Source: Mycoplasma wenyonii
GTDB taxonomy: Bacteria > Bacillota_I > Bacilli_A > Mycoplasmatales > Mycoplasmoidaceae
Direction: 5' to 3'
DNA: 64,000 nt
Assembly: GCF_003265155.1 (NCBI RefSeq)
Contig: NZ_QKVO01000001.1
Location: forward strand, 79,501 to 143,500
Below, piece after piece: positions 8,471 to 21,417 of the stretch. Under the pieces are notes generated by a model. It saw nothing but the letters and a program-made list of their open reading frames with translations. It was not told the origin of the DNA and ran no database searches. Position numbers and translations under genes: made by a program. How positions within the stretch are numbered: position 1 is the stretch's first letter; every line of letters starts with the position of its first letter.

Positions 8471-9512
8471 ATCAAAGGAGTTAATCTACTTCGATAATGC
8501 CACAACTTCTTTTAAATTACTTTCTTTTATTGATAGACTACTCCAAAGCTACTCTGATACTAGTTGAATAAAAGATAAGGAAGAATATCTCAAATCTTTA
8601 CTTGAGAAATTAGCCAGTTGATTAAGAGTCGCCCTAGATCAAATAGCTTTAGTTCCTTCTTCTACCTATGCAATTAATGAAATATTTGAAAGATTAATTG
8701 AGAGTTGAAACCAATATCTACTTAAGGTTTATATCTCAGAAAGTGAACACATCTCTAATCTAGCTAGTCTTTGAAACTTTAGGGAGAAAAATAAAGACCT
8801 AATTAAGATCCAATACTATCAGTCAAATAAGAAAGTTGTTCATAGCTTGACTAATGAGAAAGGAATAATACTCATTACCTTAAGAGATAACTTAGGAAAT
8901 CGCAACTGAAGCCAAGAAGAAATTGAGACTCTCTCCCAAAACAATCCAGAATTAGTGATTATTGGTGATTTCACTCAGTCAATGTTGACCGATGATATCT
9001 CTGAAATTAAAGATTATTTTGACTATTTCTATTTCTCTGCTCACAAGATTTTTGGCCCCTTTGGTTTGGGTTGTATAGTTTCTCCAAAAATAAAAAATCT
9101 TGTTTCAAAATGCCTTTTGGGGCTGGACTGAAGATCTATATATGTGTGAAATCAAGAGTTTGAAAATATCTTGAATCTCCTAAAAAATAGTAAGACAAAA
9201 ACTCAAGAGCTAATTGACTACTGAGTTGAACATTTCCCAGAAAGATTGGGTTTTAGTTACACACACTATCCTAATTCCCTGATTTTTCTAGTGAAATCCA
9301 ATATGCATTCAATACATGACTTTGCATATTTATTAGAGGAACATAGATTTATCTTTAGATTCAATGATCTTTGTTCTTCTAATTCTTTATTGGCTAGTAA
9401 AGCTATTATTAGGTTTTCATTATCACCTTTAAATAACACTTCTGAGCTTGAAAAACTCTTTGAGTTAATGAGATATTTTGAGAAATCTATCAAAAGAGAT
9501 TTAAAATATTAG
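8460..9512 (+). CDS. sufS: cysteine desulfurase (SufS-like)
   Basis: 350 aa, PLP-dependent. The N-terminal LIYFDNATTSF, the Schiff-base lysine in YFSAHKIFGPFGLG and the C-terminal cysteine in FNDLCSSNS followed by IIRFSLSPLNNTSELEKL identify a SufS-type enzyme, which supplies sulfur to SufU (2966). The TTG start at 8460 overlaps smpB by 11 nt and sits just before the conserved IYFDNA strand. It is shorter than the usual ~405 aa, mainly in the middle of the large domain, so activity may depend on SufU. Confidence 0.87.
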
Positions 9513-9516
9513 TTGA

Positions 9517-10533
<1,017 letters not shown>

Positions 10534-10573
10534 TTTTTTAAAAATTATTTCAGTTTCTTTTTAACTTTTAAAA

Positions 10574-11812
10574 GTGAGATTTCACAAGCAAACTTTAAGA
10601 GATCTTGACCTTAAGAATAAAAGAGTAGTTGTTAGATTAGATCTAAATGTTCCTATCGAAAATGGAGTTATAAAAAACAAAACTAGAATACTGGGAACCA
10701 TTGAGACTCTTAAGTATTTAATGGAAAATGGTTGTAAAGTAGTTGCATTAAGTCACTTTGACAGAATTAAGGACTATGACGATATGATTTCTGGAAAGAA
10801 AAGCTTGAAGATAGTTGCTGAAGAATTTAAGCAAATATTCTCTAGCAAACAGGTTGAATTTGTTGAAGATAGAGAGTTTGATGTAATCAAGAAAAAGATT
10901 AAGGATACAGGAGCTGATTTGGTTATTCTGCAAAACACTAGATATTATGACATTGATCCTTCTACAAAAGAAGCTGTTAAGTGGGAAAGCAAGAACTCTC
11001 CAGTATTAGCTCAGTTCTATGCTGAATTAGGAGATGTATTTGTTAATGATGCATTTGGTACTTCTCATAGAGCACATGCTTCTAATGTAGGGGTTGCAGA
11101 AAGAGCAAAAGACAATGCCGTTGGTTTCTTGGTTGAAAAAGAGTTAAAGGCTCTTGACTATGCTTGTGAAACTACAGAAGGACCTAAGGTGATGATTTTG
11201 GGAGGAAGCAAGGCTTCAGACAAGCTAAAGCTAATTAAGGAAATTATTGGCAAGGTAGACAAGCTAATTATTGGAGGGGGAATGTCTTATACCTTTTTGA
11301 AAGCACAAGGCAAGCCTGTAGGACTTTCTTTAGTGGAACATGATTATATCCAACAATGTAATGAGATACTTTCACAATACCCAGAGAAAATAGTTTTGCC
11401 TGTAGACCATTTAGTGGCAGACAAATTTGAAGATAAGCCTGGAAGAGTTATAGATGCTGAATCTAAAGACTGAAATATCGGAATGGCTTTAGATATTGGA
11501 CCTAAGACAGTTGAATATTTCTCTGAAATTCTTGAAAGTGCTAAGGTGGTTTTGTGAAATGGACCTATGGGAGTGTTTGAGTTTGATAATTACTCAGGAG
11601 GTACTTTCTCAATTCTTAAAAAGCTAGCCGAGTTAACTCAAAAAAGAGGAGTTTATAGCTTAATAGGAGGAGGAGACTCAGTTGCAGCCGCTGAAAAACT
11701 GAAGATGACAGATCAATTTAGCTTTGTATCTACTGGAGGAGGAGCTACTTTGACTTACCTAGAAAAAGGACCTGTGCCTGGAATAGAAGTCATTAAAGAC
11801 AAAAAAGTTTAG
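10574..11812 (+). CDS. pgk: phosphoglycerate kinase
   Basis: 412 aa. RVVVRLDLNVP near the N-terminus, FVNDAFGTSHRAHAS, GGSKASDKLKLI, ILWNGPMGVFE and IGGGDSVAAAEK are the expected substrate, hinge and nucleotide-binding motifs. GTG start at 10574. It follows gap by 40 nt and is followed by a hairpin before hprK. Confidence 0.97.
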
Positions 11813-11823
11813 ACTTAGTTCAG

Positions 11824-11855
11824 TTAACTGACAGCTCTTTGGGCTGTCTAGTTAA
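11824..11855 (+). terminator. hairpin after pgk
   Basis: TTAACTGACAGC pairs with GCTGTCTAGTTAA with one bulged base and a short T/G-rich loop, a strong stem of about 12 bp. There is no immediate T run, and hprK starts 15 nt later, so it may be a partial terminator or processing signal between pgk and hprK. Confidence 0.5.
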
Positions 11856-11869
11856 AGAATAAAAGTTTT

Positions 11870-12832
11870 ATGGAAAGGAGTTCTATCCCCGTTTTCTCTA
11901 TCTACAAAAGATTTGGTGGCAAGTTTATTAATAAAACTCCAGAGAATTGTCAAAGATTAATTCAACTTTCTTCTTTAAGTCGCTTAGGAATGGAATTAAA
12001 TGGAATCTTCCTAGAAAAAGAGCTTTTATCTGTAGTCATTTGAGGCCAGATGGAATGTCAATTTTTGGAGACTATGGGGAAGGAAAGGCAAATTGAAGTT
12101 CTTAAGTCAATAATACTTAAGAATCCCCCTCTATTTCTCTTAAGTAGTAGATTTACTGAAATTCAACTTTTAGACTCATTGAATAAAGAATTTAATGATA
12201 ATCAATCAGCAATTATTCAACTGGATTACTCAACCAAAGAAATATTTAACTCAGTAGGAACTTGATTAGCTAAAAGCTTAGCAACTTGAGAAACCATACA
12301 TGGTTCTGTTGTTAGTGTTTTTGGAGAAGGAGTTTTGATCATAGGAGAGCCTGGAATTGGAAAGACAGAACTAGTTTTAGATTTATTGAGCTTGAATCAC
12401 TTATTCTTAGGAGATGATGCCATTAATATCACTAGACTAGGGAATGCAGTTATTGCGAGAGCTAACCCACAATCTAGTGAATTTATTCAGGTGAGAGGAA
12501 TTGGAGTGATCAATATCAAGGAATCCATTGGAAGATCCAAGATTATTGATGAAACCAAAATTCACTTGATAGTAGAGCTAAAGAAATATAACCTGTCTGA
12601 TAGGATAGATAGCTTAGAAAATTGAGGTGAAGAAATTAAATATAAAAAGCTATTGGACGTTAAGTTACCTCACTACATTATTCCTGTTCAAGTGGGAAGA
12701 AATATTAGTGAACTCATTCAGGCTTGCGTCAATGATCACAAAATGAAAAAATCAGGCTATAACTCTGCAAAAGCTTTTGACAAGATACTTAAAGATAATC
12801 TAAAGCTCAAAAGTAAATTAGCTAAGAGATAA
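11870..12832 (+). CDS. hprK: HPr kinase/phosphorylase
   Basis: 320 aa. The HGSVVSVFGEGVLIIGEPGI segment leads into the Walker A (GEPGIGKTE), followed by LFLGDDA and the FIQVRGIGVINI signature, the HprK C-terminal kinase domain. It phosphorylates HPr at Ser46, linking glycolytic state to PTS control. Placement directly after gap-pgk fits a link to glycolysis. No ptsH is visible in this window. The last 15 bases overlap convergently with ftsY. Confidence 0.9.
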
Positions 12833-13801
12833 GTCATCTTTAAATACAGAGTTAATTAGCTGAGAAGTTATTGAGTTAATCTCAAATAGTTCAATATCTT
12901 CCACCTTTTCTCCAAAGCAAATGAACTTGATTGGAATGGAATATTTAGGTCTTAGGTTATAGATTACTCCTCCTCTAGTAGTACTATCCATTTTTGTAAG
13001 CACAAAAGCAGAGATAGGAATAACCTCTAATAGCTTTGATAATTCTTGTTGAGAATATGTTCCAAGAGTTGAATCCAAAATTAAGAAACTTTCCTCCGCA
13101 GGTTTAGACATTATCTTTTCGATAATTGAATATTGTTTTTTGAGCTCTAACAATAAGTTTTGATTATTATATTGCCTTCCAGAGCTATCTAGAATAATTA
13201 ATTCATACTTTGTGTGATTGTCTCTCAAGGCCCTGTAGATTAATGCACTTGCTTTTTCAGGCAAATTAGGAGTCATAATATCTACCTTCAGTTGTTTGGC
13301 AAGAATATCTAGCTGGTCTACTGCCCCAGCTCTAAAAGTATCTCCCGCAACCAAAAGAATATTACTTACTAATTGATATTTCACTTTTAGTAAGTAAACC
13401 AATTTAGCAATGAAACTAGTTTTTCCAACCCCATTAGAGCCTGCAATGAAAAAAACATTACATTGATTGGGCTTGAAATTAAGTCCTTGTAGGGAAGAAT
13501 TATTGATTTCTATTTGAGGGGGTGTCTCTAAAGAGCTAGAGTAATGATTAATTAATAACTCAATTAATTTCTCTTTAACTATTGATTCTGTTAATTCCTT
13601 AGCTTTCTTAAGTTCTTGAATTAATCTTTCAGCAATTGAGTCAGCTATTTCTAGCTGGAAATCTAATTTAATGAGGCAGTTGGAGATATTTTTCTTTAAT
13701 TTTTCTGGGTCTCAATCAGTAGTTGAAGAGAATCATTGAGAAACATATTCAAATGTAGTAGATTTTTTAATTTTGCTAAAGACATTAGAGAATAAAGACA
13801 T
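12818..13801 (-). CDS. ftsY: FtsY, signal recognition particle receptor
   Basis: 327 aa, SRP-type GTPase NG domain. G1 FIAGSNGVGKTSFIAKL, DTFRAGAVDQL, LDSSGRQ in the G3 position (usually DTAGR) and VLTKMDSTTRGG are present. The acidic N-terminal A domain is almost absent, as in other mollicutes. It docks SRP-ribosome complexes to the membrane. The stop overlaps the convergent hprK, and metG lies 18 bp upstream in the same direction. Confidence 0.9.
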
Positions 13802-13819
13802 TATCTTTCAACCAAAACC

Positions 13820-15322
13820 TTAGTATTTAACGAACAGGTTTTGAGCTTTAGGCAAGGAAATTCCTTGAAAATTAGAGAGAGAAGATAAGAATTCAATATC
13901 TAATTTGTTGTTTTTATCAGATATATTCAAAGATTGTTTGATTTCTACTCACTTAGATTCACTGAATATTGGATAGAAAAGATAAGAAGCCAGAACAAGC
14001 TGTCTATAAATCAAAACATTTAGTTCTTGGTACCTTACAGAATTAGCTTCTAATTTCCAAGGCTCAAATTTTTCTAATAGACAATTGACATTTTCTAATA
14101 AGCTAATGACTTGACTGACTATGTATCAGAATTCACAAGCTTCAATTTTGGATTCAAGCTCAGAGAGAAGTTGAATGCCCAACTGGAATTCTGTATTTAA
14201 TTCAGGAGTTTGAAAATACATAGAACACCCTAAATAACTTGTGGTTAGATTGTTTTTAAGAAGTATGCCTTTCAATCTATTGATTAGATTTCCATATAAA
14301 TTGAGTAAATATTTATTGTGATATTCCTTCAGGAGTTCCTCTGAGAAAACATGGTCTGATCCTCAATTTAGATAGGCACAATATCATCTAAGGGTTTCAA
14401 TAGCAAATTCTTGAAGTATTTTGGGTAAAGGTTTTTCAATCAAACTAGCTTCAGATTTAGAAATTTTTCTATTTTTTTGATTAATTAGCCATCCATGAAC
14501 AATCAACTTATTAGGAAAAGCTAGGCTCTTAGCTTTTAAAAGCAATGGAAAATAAATAGAGTGAAATTTAAAGATTTCTTTCCCAATAATTTGAATAATC
14601 TGTAGTTTTCCATCTTTTCATTTTTCTTGGAGCTCAGAATTACTTAAATAACCCAATAAAGCATCAAATCATACATAAACACAAAAGGGACTATTGTCTA
14701 TCTGAATTCCTCAAGCTAAATCTTTTCTAGAGACTGAAAGATCTTCAAGTTCATTAATTATTCCTGTTTCTAGATTACTCTTGTAGTGTTCAGGAAAGAT
14801 TATTTGATTCTCTTGATAGTGAGTTAAAAATCAATCTTTGAACTCCTTTACCTTTAGGAAATAACTTTCTTCAGCCCTAATAATTAATTGATGTCCTAGT
14901 TCACAAAGATTGTTTTTTTCATAGTATCTAGAGGAATAGTTAGTTTCACAGCTAATACATTGATAACCAGATCATTGAGAAAGATAAATATTTCCTTTTT
15001 TCAATAAATCATTAAAGAAAGACTTAACAAATTCTTTGTGATTTTCTGCAGAAGTTCTGATGAAGTAATCAGAAGATAGTTCTAAAGTTTGATCTAATTC
15101 TTTGAATTTTTGACTAACTTGATCTACGAAATCCTGAGGGTTTAATTTTTGCTCTTGAGATTTAAGTAGGATTTTTTCTCCATGTTCATCTACTCCAGTA
15201 AGTAAATGTACTTTTTTACCTATTAATTGGTAATATCTTTTGGCTAAAGAGGCGAGTATTAGAGTGTATGCATGTCCAATGTGCGGATCTCCTGAAGCAT
15301 AAAAGAGGGGAGTAGTGAGCAA
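13820..15322 (-). CDS. metG: methionyl-tRNA synthetase
   Basis: 500 aa, class I. TTPLFYASGDPHIGHAYT carries the HIGH motif, HLLTGVDEHGEKI follows, and KISKS is the KMSKS motif. The usual C-terminal tRNA-binding dimerisation domain is missing, as in other small mycoplasma enzymes. TTG start at 15322 lies inside a perfect hairpin (see separate entry). It is downstream of recA by 20 nt and upstream of ftsY. Confidence 0.92.
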
Positions 15323-15331
15323 AAGCTCACT
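15314..15331 (-). promoter_or_regulatory. hairpin enclosing the metG start codon
   Basis: AGTGAGC and GCTCACT form a perfect 7-bp stem with a 4-nt loop. The metG TTG begins in the loop and enters the stem, and the AGGAG-like ribosome site lies just upstream, so the structure could limit initiation. Confidence 0.45.
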
Positions 15332-15342
15332 CTCCTGAGTAT

Positions 15343-16323
15343 CTAATTCCCTAGACTCGATTTAAGTTCTTGAAGTTGTTCATTATATTCTGGGCTAAAA
15401 AGCTTTTTCTTTAAAGCTGATAGCCCTTGAGCTATATTTTTATCTTTGTAATAGAATCAGGTTCCTCTTTTTTCTAGAAGTTTTCTTTCAAGAGCTTCAT
15501 TAATTAGTTCGTAAGCTTTACAGAATCCTGAATCGAAATAAAGTCTTAGATTTAGCTGAATTAGGGGATTATTGAATTTATTCTTAATGATTGTAATTTT
15601 CGTTAGGAAACCTATTGTTTTGTCTTGTTGTTTGATAGCCTCAAGTCTTTTAACTTCAACTCGAATACTTGCAGCATATTTAAGAGCTCTTCCTCCAGAA
15701 GTTGTAGTTGAAGGGAAGAAAGATTGTTTTATTTGCTCTCTAATTTGATTAATGAAGATAACTGTTGTTTGGGAATTAATTAAGTAGGATTGCAATATTC
15801 TCAAACCTTTGCTCATTAATCTTGCTTGTAGCCCCATACTTTGATCCTCTAATGAACTTTCCAGTTCCATTCCAGGAACTATTGCAGCCACAGAGTCAAC
15901 CACAATTAGATCTGCTTCATTTCCTTGAACCAGAGAGTTGATTACCTTGAAAGTTTCTTCTCCATTTGAGGGATAACAAATATATAGTTGGTCTGTTTTC
16001 ACCCCAATCTTCTCTGCCCAAACTTTATTTAGAGTATTTTCTAGGTCAATATAGACACAAGTTTTGTTTTCTGCTTGAGCCTCTGCAATTGCATGTAAAG
16101 CTAAAGTAGATTTACCGGAAGAGTCGGCTCCAAAAATTTCAATAATCTTTCCCCCAGGTCATCCGCCAGTACCAAGGGCTCTATCCAAAGCATAAGAGCC
16201 AGTAGGAATCTTTGCGAAGTTATTATCTATTGGATTTGTTTGAACTCTCTTATCTTCATCTCAAAGTCTGACTCCTAAGGAATTAAGTTTTTCATTTAAA
16301 TTCTTGGATTTAGAGAAAAGCAT
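15343..16323 (-). CDS. recA: RecA recombinase
   Basis: 326 aa. ATP site GADSSGKST in EIFGADSSGKSTLALHA, YIDLENTL, the VDSVAAIVP core and TTTSGGRALKYAAS are diagnostic. Slightly short at the C-terminus (typical ~345). It is needed for homologous recombination and would support exchange between the paralogous surface genes elsewhere in the window. First gene of the minus-strand run recA-metG-ftsY, divergent from tmk. Confidence 0.95.
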
Positions 16324-16372
16324 TATTGATTAGTTTTGTCAATCTATTAATTAGCTAAATTAGTAAAAAAGG

Positions 16373-17047
16373 ATGAAAAAACACTTCTTTGTAGTTATTG
16401 AAGGAATAGATAATTCTGGAAAAACAACCTTATTGAAGCTGATAAAAAAACAACTAGAGGAGCCAGAAAATAGTTTAATCAGGAATTATTTTGGAGAAAA
16501 GATTTATTTTACCTCTGAACCTTATGGTCCTAACCAAGAAATTAAGTATTTTCGATTGAGTGATTTAATATTCTCTCAGGATTGTATTTTTAGTTCCGAA
16601 TCAGAAACATATCTTTTCTTAGCTATGCGAGCAGATCATCTTTCCAGCTTTATTGTTCCTAAATTACAAGAGAATTCACTTATCTTTTGTGATAGATATT
16701 TTCTCTCTACATTGGCTTATCAATCTTACCTAAAGAAAGTAGATACTAATTGACTTGTCTCTAATATGAAACACATTTCTAAGGGAATTAAGCCCTTAGT
16801 TACCTTTGTCTTGGAAGTGTCCAAAGAGAATCACTTAAGTTATAAGACCAAAAAGAATGGCAAGTCCCATAATGAATATGATTCAGTGAATTCATTTTCC
16901 TATGAAGATCTAGTAACTGCTTATGATTGAGCTGTTAAATATTTAAGGGATACAGGCGAAGAAGTTGTATGAATACCTAGCTCACTTAGTTGAGAAGAAA
17001 AAGCTCAAACAGTAATTTCTTATATTAAAAAAGGCTTAGATGAGTAA
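16373..17047 (+). CDS. tmk: thymidylate kinase
   Basis: 224 aa. P-loop VIEGIDNSGKTTL at the N-terminus, the DR motif in IFCDRYFLSTLAYQ and a LID region with Lys-rich KKNGK before NEYD are consistent with dTMP kinase. Divergent from recA. Its end overlaps pepF by 8 nt (ATGAGTAA arrangement). Confidence 0.9.
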
Positions 17048-18950
17048 CTTAAAAGACATGAACATTAATTCAAATAATCTTGTCAATGCCCCTCTCAAGT
17101 GAGATCTAGAAGAAGTATTAGAAGGAAAGACTTTAGATGAATGAATGATTGAGTTAGAAAAACTTCAAGCCTCTATTCTTGAAAGATACTCTGTCAATCT
17201 CTTTAAGAATCTAGATGATTTAGTCGAGTTTCACAGAATATTTAGAGAGTTAAATATTGTCTCTAGCAGAATACAGACCTACTTACATAATCACAAGAAT
17301 ACAGATTTAACTGAACCCAAGTGATTTATTAAAGAACAAGAGTTTATTCATAAGACAATTCCATTCAGTCAAGCTCTTTCAACTTTTCAGTCTTATGCCA
17401 TCAAAAATAAAAAAACCATTCTTTCTTTCTATTCAGAGCCAAAATTTGCTCACTTAAGAAGATACTATGAGGTTCTCTTTAAATATCAATCTAGAAGACT
17501 TCCATCTTTAGTAGCCAAATATGAAGAGACAAAAGCCCCTCTGGCTTCAGCCTACTATGAGATCTTCAATATCTTGTCAGAAAAAGATTTCTTACTCAAA
17601 GATATTCCTGACTCTGAAGGAAATACCTTTACTGTGGGGAATTATGCAGAATACATTCTTCATATGAAAAAAGAGGATGAGATCTTTAGAAAGAATCTGT
17701 TTACTAGCTACGTAGAGTTCTTAGATCAAAAAAAGGAAAGTTTACACAAATTACTGTATTACCAATTTTTAGCTTGAAATATTGGTGCTAAGAATATTTC
17801 CTTCAAGACAGGATATGTAGAAAGTGCTTTGTATGCGGATGAGATCCCTAAAAGGTTTTTGTTGAATCTATACAGGAATATGAAACAATTTCAACCAGAT
17901 ATTCAAAAATTCAGAAATATTAGAAGAAAGGTAATTGAGAAAGTTTGAGGAATAGATAGTTTCCAAGAATGAGATGGCTATCTAGAGCTTAAAGATCCTT
18001 CTGGAAAGCAAATTACCTTTGAAATAGAAGAGTCTAAACAAGTAGTCTTGACTGCTTTACAAGTTCTGGGAAAAGAATACATAGACTCTTTAAATCTAAT
18101 GTTCAGTAGTAAATGAATAGACTGAAAGCCAAACCCACCACATAAGATTAGCGGTGCTTATTTCTCAGGAGGGGCTTATAGGTTAAAGGGAAAATATGTC
18201 TTACTGAATTACAATGGCTATTTTGATGATCTGTTAACTCTTGCACATGAACTGGGACATGCTGTACATGATATTGAGATAGATAAGAAAGATACCTATT
18301 ACTTTGACCCTACCATCTTTGTAGCAGAAATTCCTTCCATATTAAATGAGATATTGGTTCAATATCACTTATTAGCTAAATATAGAAAGGAAGGAGATAA
18401 ATTCAAACAGTTTTATATCCTTGATCACTTGTTAAATACCTTTGTAAGTACTTCTGTAGTACAACTAGGATACAGTGAGTGAGAATACAAATTCAGTGAA
18501 AAAATAGCTAATAATGAGTTCTGAGATCTAGAAGAGTCTGTTAAAGAATATGCCGAAATAGTTAAGAGCTACTGAGGAACAACTCCTACAGAAAACCCAG
18601 AATTAAGACAAAAGTCACTATACAGAATATTTTCCATTCCTCACTTCTATAGCGGAATTCTATATGTATATAAATATGCAGTTGGGATGTTGACCTCTGT
18701 ATTGCTAGCAGAAAGAATAACTAGTGAAGAGGAAAGAGAACAAGCTCTCTCTGATTACTTTAGTTTCCTCTCCGCAGGCAACTCTTTGACTAATTTAGAG
18801 TCACTAGACTCTCTTTCTGTTGATCTAATGTCTGCAAGAGAATATAGAAGAATTAATCAAATCTTTAATGGTTGACTGAAAGAATATGCAAAATTAGCTC
18901 GAGAACTTTATGAAGTTAAGATTCAATCCCCGTCAAATTGAAGGAGCTAG
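17040..18950 (+). CDS. pepF: oligoendopeptidase F (M3B zinc metallopeptidase)
   Basis: 636 aa. The zinc site HELGH occurs in LAHELGHAVHD (about residue 404), with the distal glutamate in the FVAEIPSILNEIL segment. N-terminal helical PepF domain precedes it. This cytosolic enzyme trims peptides of about 7-17 residues and complements the aminopeptidase PepA at 21418, fitting a parasite that lives on imported peptides. Start ATG overlaps the tmk stop; the end overlaps thrS. Confidence 0.93.
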
Positions 18951-20191
18951 AAAAGACTCAACTGGAAGATAAAGAAGAAAGTTTCGATCATCGAACTTTC
19001 GGATCGGAACACAATTGATTTTTCTCTAATACAGCCCCAGGCTTTCTCTCTTGAGGGCCACAAGGTTACAGACTCAAAGAGTTAATTAGAAATTACATCA
19101 ATAGATTTCAAAGAGAGGTTTGTGGAATTCAACTAGTTAAGACACCTGTTTTAGCGAAGAAAGAGTTATTTCTGAAAACGGGGCATTTGCCACTTTACTC
19201 AGAGAATATTTTTGCTGAGATCAAGAAGGGAGAGGAGGAATTAATACTGAGACCAATGACTTGCCCTCACCATATTCTCTTGGCCAAAGAAATAATTATC
19301 AGTAAGTCTCAGCTACCTTACTTTATGGGAGAAAACTCTTTATTACATAGAGATGAGTATTCAGGAGGATTATTAGGTTTAAAAAGAGTTAGGGCTATGG
19401 AATTAATAGATACCCATATCTTCTTGTTGCCTGAGCAAGCCCCAGAGTTAATTCCCAGAGTACTGTCTTGAATTTGAAGGCTCTTGAGAAAGTTTCAGAT
19501 TGAGCTAAAAGAGATAGTATTGGCCACAAAAGCTTCTAAGAATAAATACATTTCTGGAGAGGAAGAATGAGAAGAAGTAGAGAGCATCTTATTCAACTCA
19601 ACAAGTGGTTGAGCAGAGAAGAATAATCTTGCTGGTTTATTGGTAAAGAAAGAGGGGGATGCAGCTTTCTATGGTCCCAAAATTGACTTCAATGCAGTAG
19701 ATAAACAGAATCAAACCTATACCATCTCAACTTTGCAATTAGATTGTTTTATGACTAAAAGATTGGGCTTTGAACTAGATTCTTTAAATCCTTGGGTTAT
19801 TCATCTAGGACTTATTGGAACTCTAGAGAGATTTATTGCTTATCTAATTGAGAGATATCAAGGGAGATTCCCCTTTTGACTTTGTCCAACCCAAATTTCA
19901 ATTATTCCTATAGATCCTGAGAAGTTTGGGGGAGTTGCCCAAGAATTAGCTTATAGACTTTCTCAAAAAGGTTTTAGAGCATGCCCAGATCTTGGAAAAG
20001 AAAGATTCACTAAAAAAGTGTTACTCTCTAGTAAGTCCAAAATCCCTTTCCAAATATTAGTGGGAGAGAAAGAATCTCAATCTCTAGATGTTTTACAAGT
20101 CAGACAATTAGGAGAAAAGGAACCCAAGACTTTTAAGTTCTCAGAATTTATTGATCATCTAAAAGAATTAAATGCTGAAGGGAATCTTTAG
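18938..20191 (+). CDS. thrS: threonyl-tRNA synthetase without editing domain
   Basis: 417 aa, class II. RPMTCPHHI, the motif 2 region (SLLHRDEYSGGLLGLKRVRA), FYGPKIDF and the C-terminal anticodon-binding domain are present. The TGS and N2 editing domains (roughly the first 240 residues of a ~640-aa enzyme) are absent: the protein begins directly with the catalytic core. Start is uncertain; TTG at 18938 is the best in-frame choice, although an AAGGAG run follows rather than precedes it. Overlaps pepF by 13 nt. Confidence 0.9.
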
Positions 20192-21298
20192 GTGATCATT
20201 GAGCAAGAAAAGATAATAGCTTTTGAGCTGGATTTTCTCCAAATTAAGAAAGACTATTCTGAAGAAGAACTAACTAAGTTATTTAGTCTTCTTAAGGAGT
20301 TAGGAATTTATGGTAACTTATTTCTGTTTACCAATACCTCATTACAGTTAGCCAGTAACTTTTTAAAAGAGAAAGAGTTAAATATTGGATACTTAATCTC
20401 TAACTCAGGCACTTGCGTTTACAACTTAATAACTAATAAGAAGGAGAAAGAAAGCTTTTTAGACCAAGAGCTATTAGAGTTAATAGTTAGATTTAGCTTC
20501 TTCAATAACTTAATCTTTGTAATTCTTGGGGCCAATCAATCTTTTATATTTGGGTTCGATTATTTGAATTCAGAAGAGCAAAAAATATATTCTGGGCTCG
20601 TTAGATTAAAAAAATTGAGCCAAATTCAAGAGGTAATAGAGAACAATTCTGTTTACAGCTTGAAGATGTTGTTTACAGAGAAGAAATCTGAATTAAGAAT
20701 AAAAAAGATACATAACTTCTTAATTAAGTTACTGGAGTTACAAGTACAGATTGATTATCAAGTAGTTGATCCTGCCATTTACTTATTCTCTAGGAAACAC
20801 ACAAAAGCTCAAATTATGAGTGAAATATTAGGAATTAATGAACAAGAAGTAAGCAATAATCTAATTTATTCTTCTTGATCTATTCCTGATATTCAATTAG
20901 CTTCTAATTCATTTTTTTGGTTATCTGTTTCTGAGTTCGAAAATAGAATCACCAAGGACTCTCCTGATAGTTCAGTGTTATATCTTTCTAAAGATAGTCA
21001 AGTGTGGATAGATTGATGAAGAGAGCACGATTATCTTTGGAGAGAAAGAGCACTTAAGTTAGATTGAATCTCTAGAAAGATCAAGAAAGCAGAGTTACTG
21101 AACAATACAAATAACTATTTTGAATTGGATCTAATTGATGGATTGCTTAAATCAAAGCTAATGAATGAAAAATCAAATGCTTGAGAGACCTTACAAAGAA
21201 AGATTATGGGAATACAAAAAAAGAAACTAATAACTTTGTTTTTGTGAACAGAACAATTATCTAATTTGGTTACTATGAATAGCTTAGAAACTAAGTAA
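20192..21298 (+). CDS. degenerate HAD (Cof-like) hydrolase-type protein
   Basis: 368 aa, GTG start directly after the thrS stop (no gap). Residues ~1-110 resemble a Cof-type HAD layout (IIAFELDFLQI, LFLFTNTSLQLASNFL, LISNSGTCVYN) and residues ~195-220 carry HTKAQIMSEILGI, similar to the SKG-x-AL block. The catalytic DxDGT aspartates are replaced by FELDF, so phosphatase activity is doubtful. The last third is basic, Trp-rich and unlike known HADs. It may be a diverged or repurposed Cof protein. Confident as a gene, weak as to function. Confidence 0.55.
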
Positions 21299-21417
21299 TT
21301 GTCTATAGAGAGCTTTATATTGGCTATTTTGGGATAAAATTTCTCAAAAAATTTAATTTAACTCCCCTATTTAAGGGAAGTTGGATTTAAATTTAATTAG
21401 AGTAGGCTTTTTATTTA

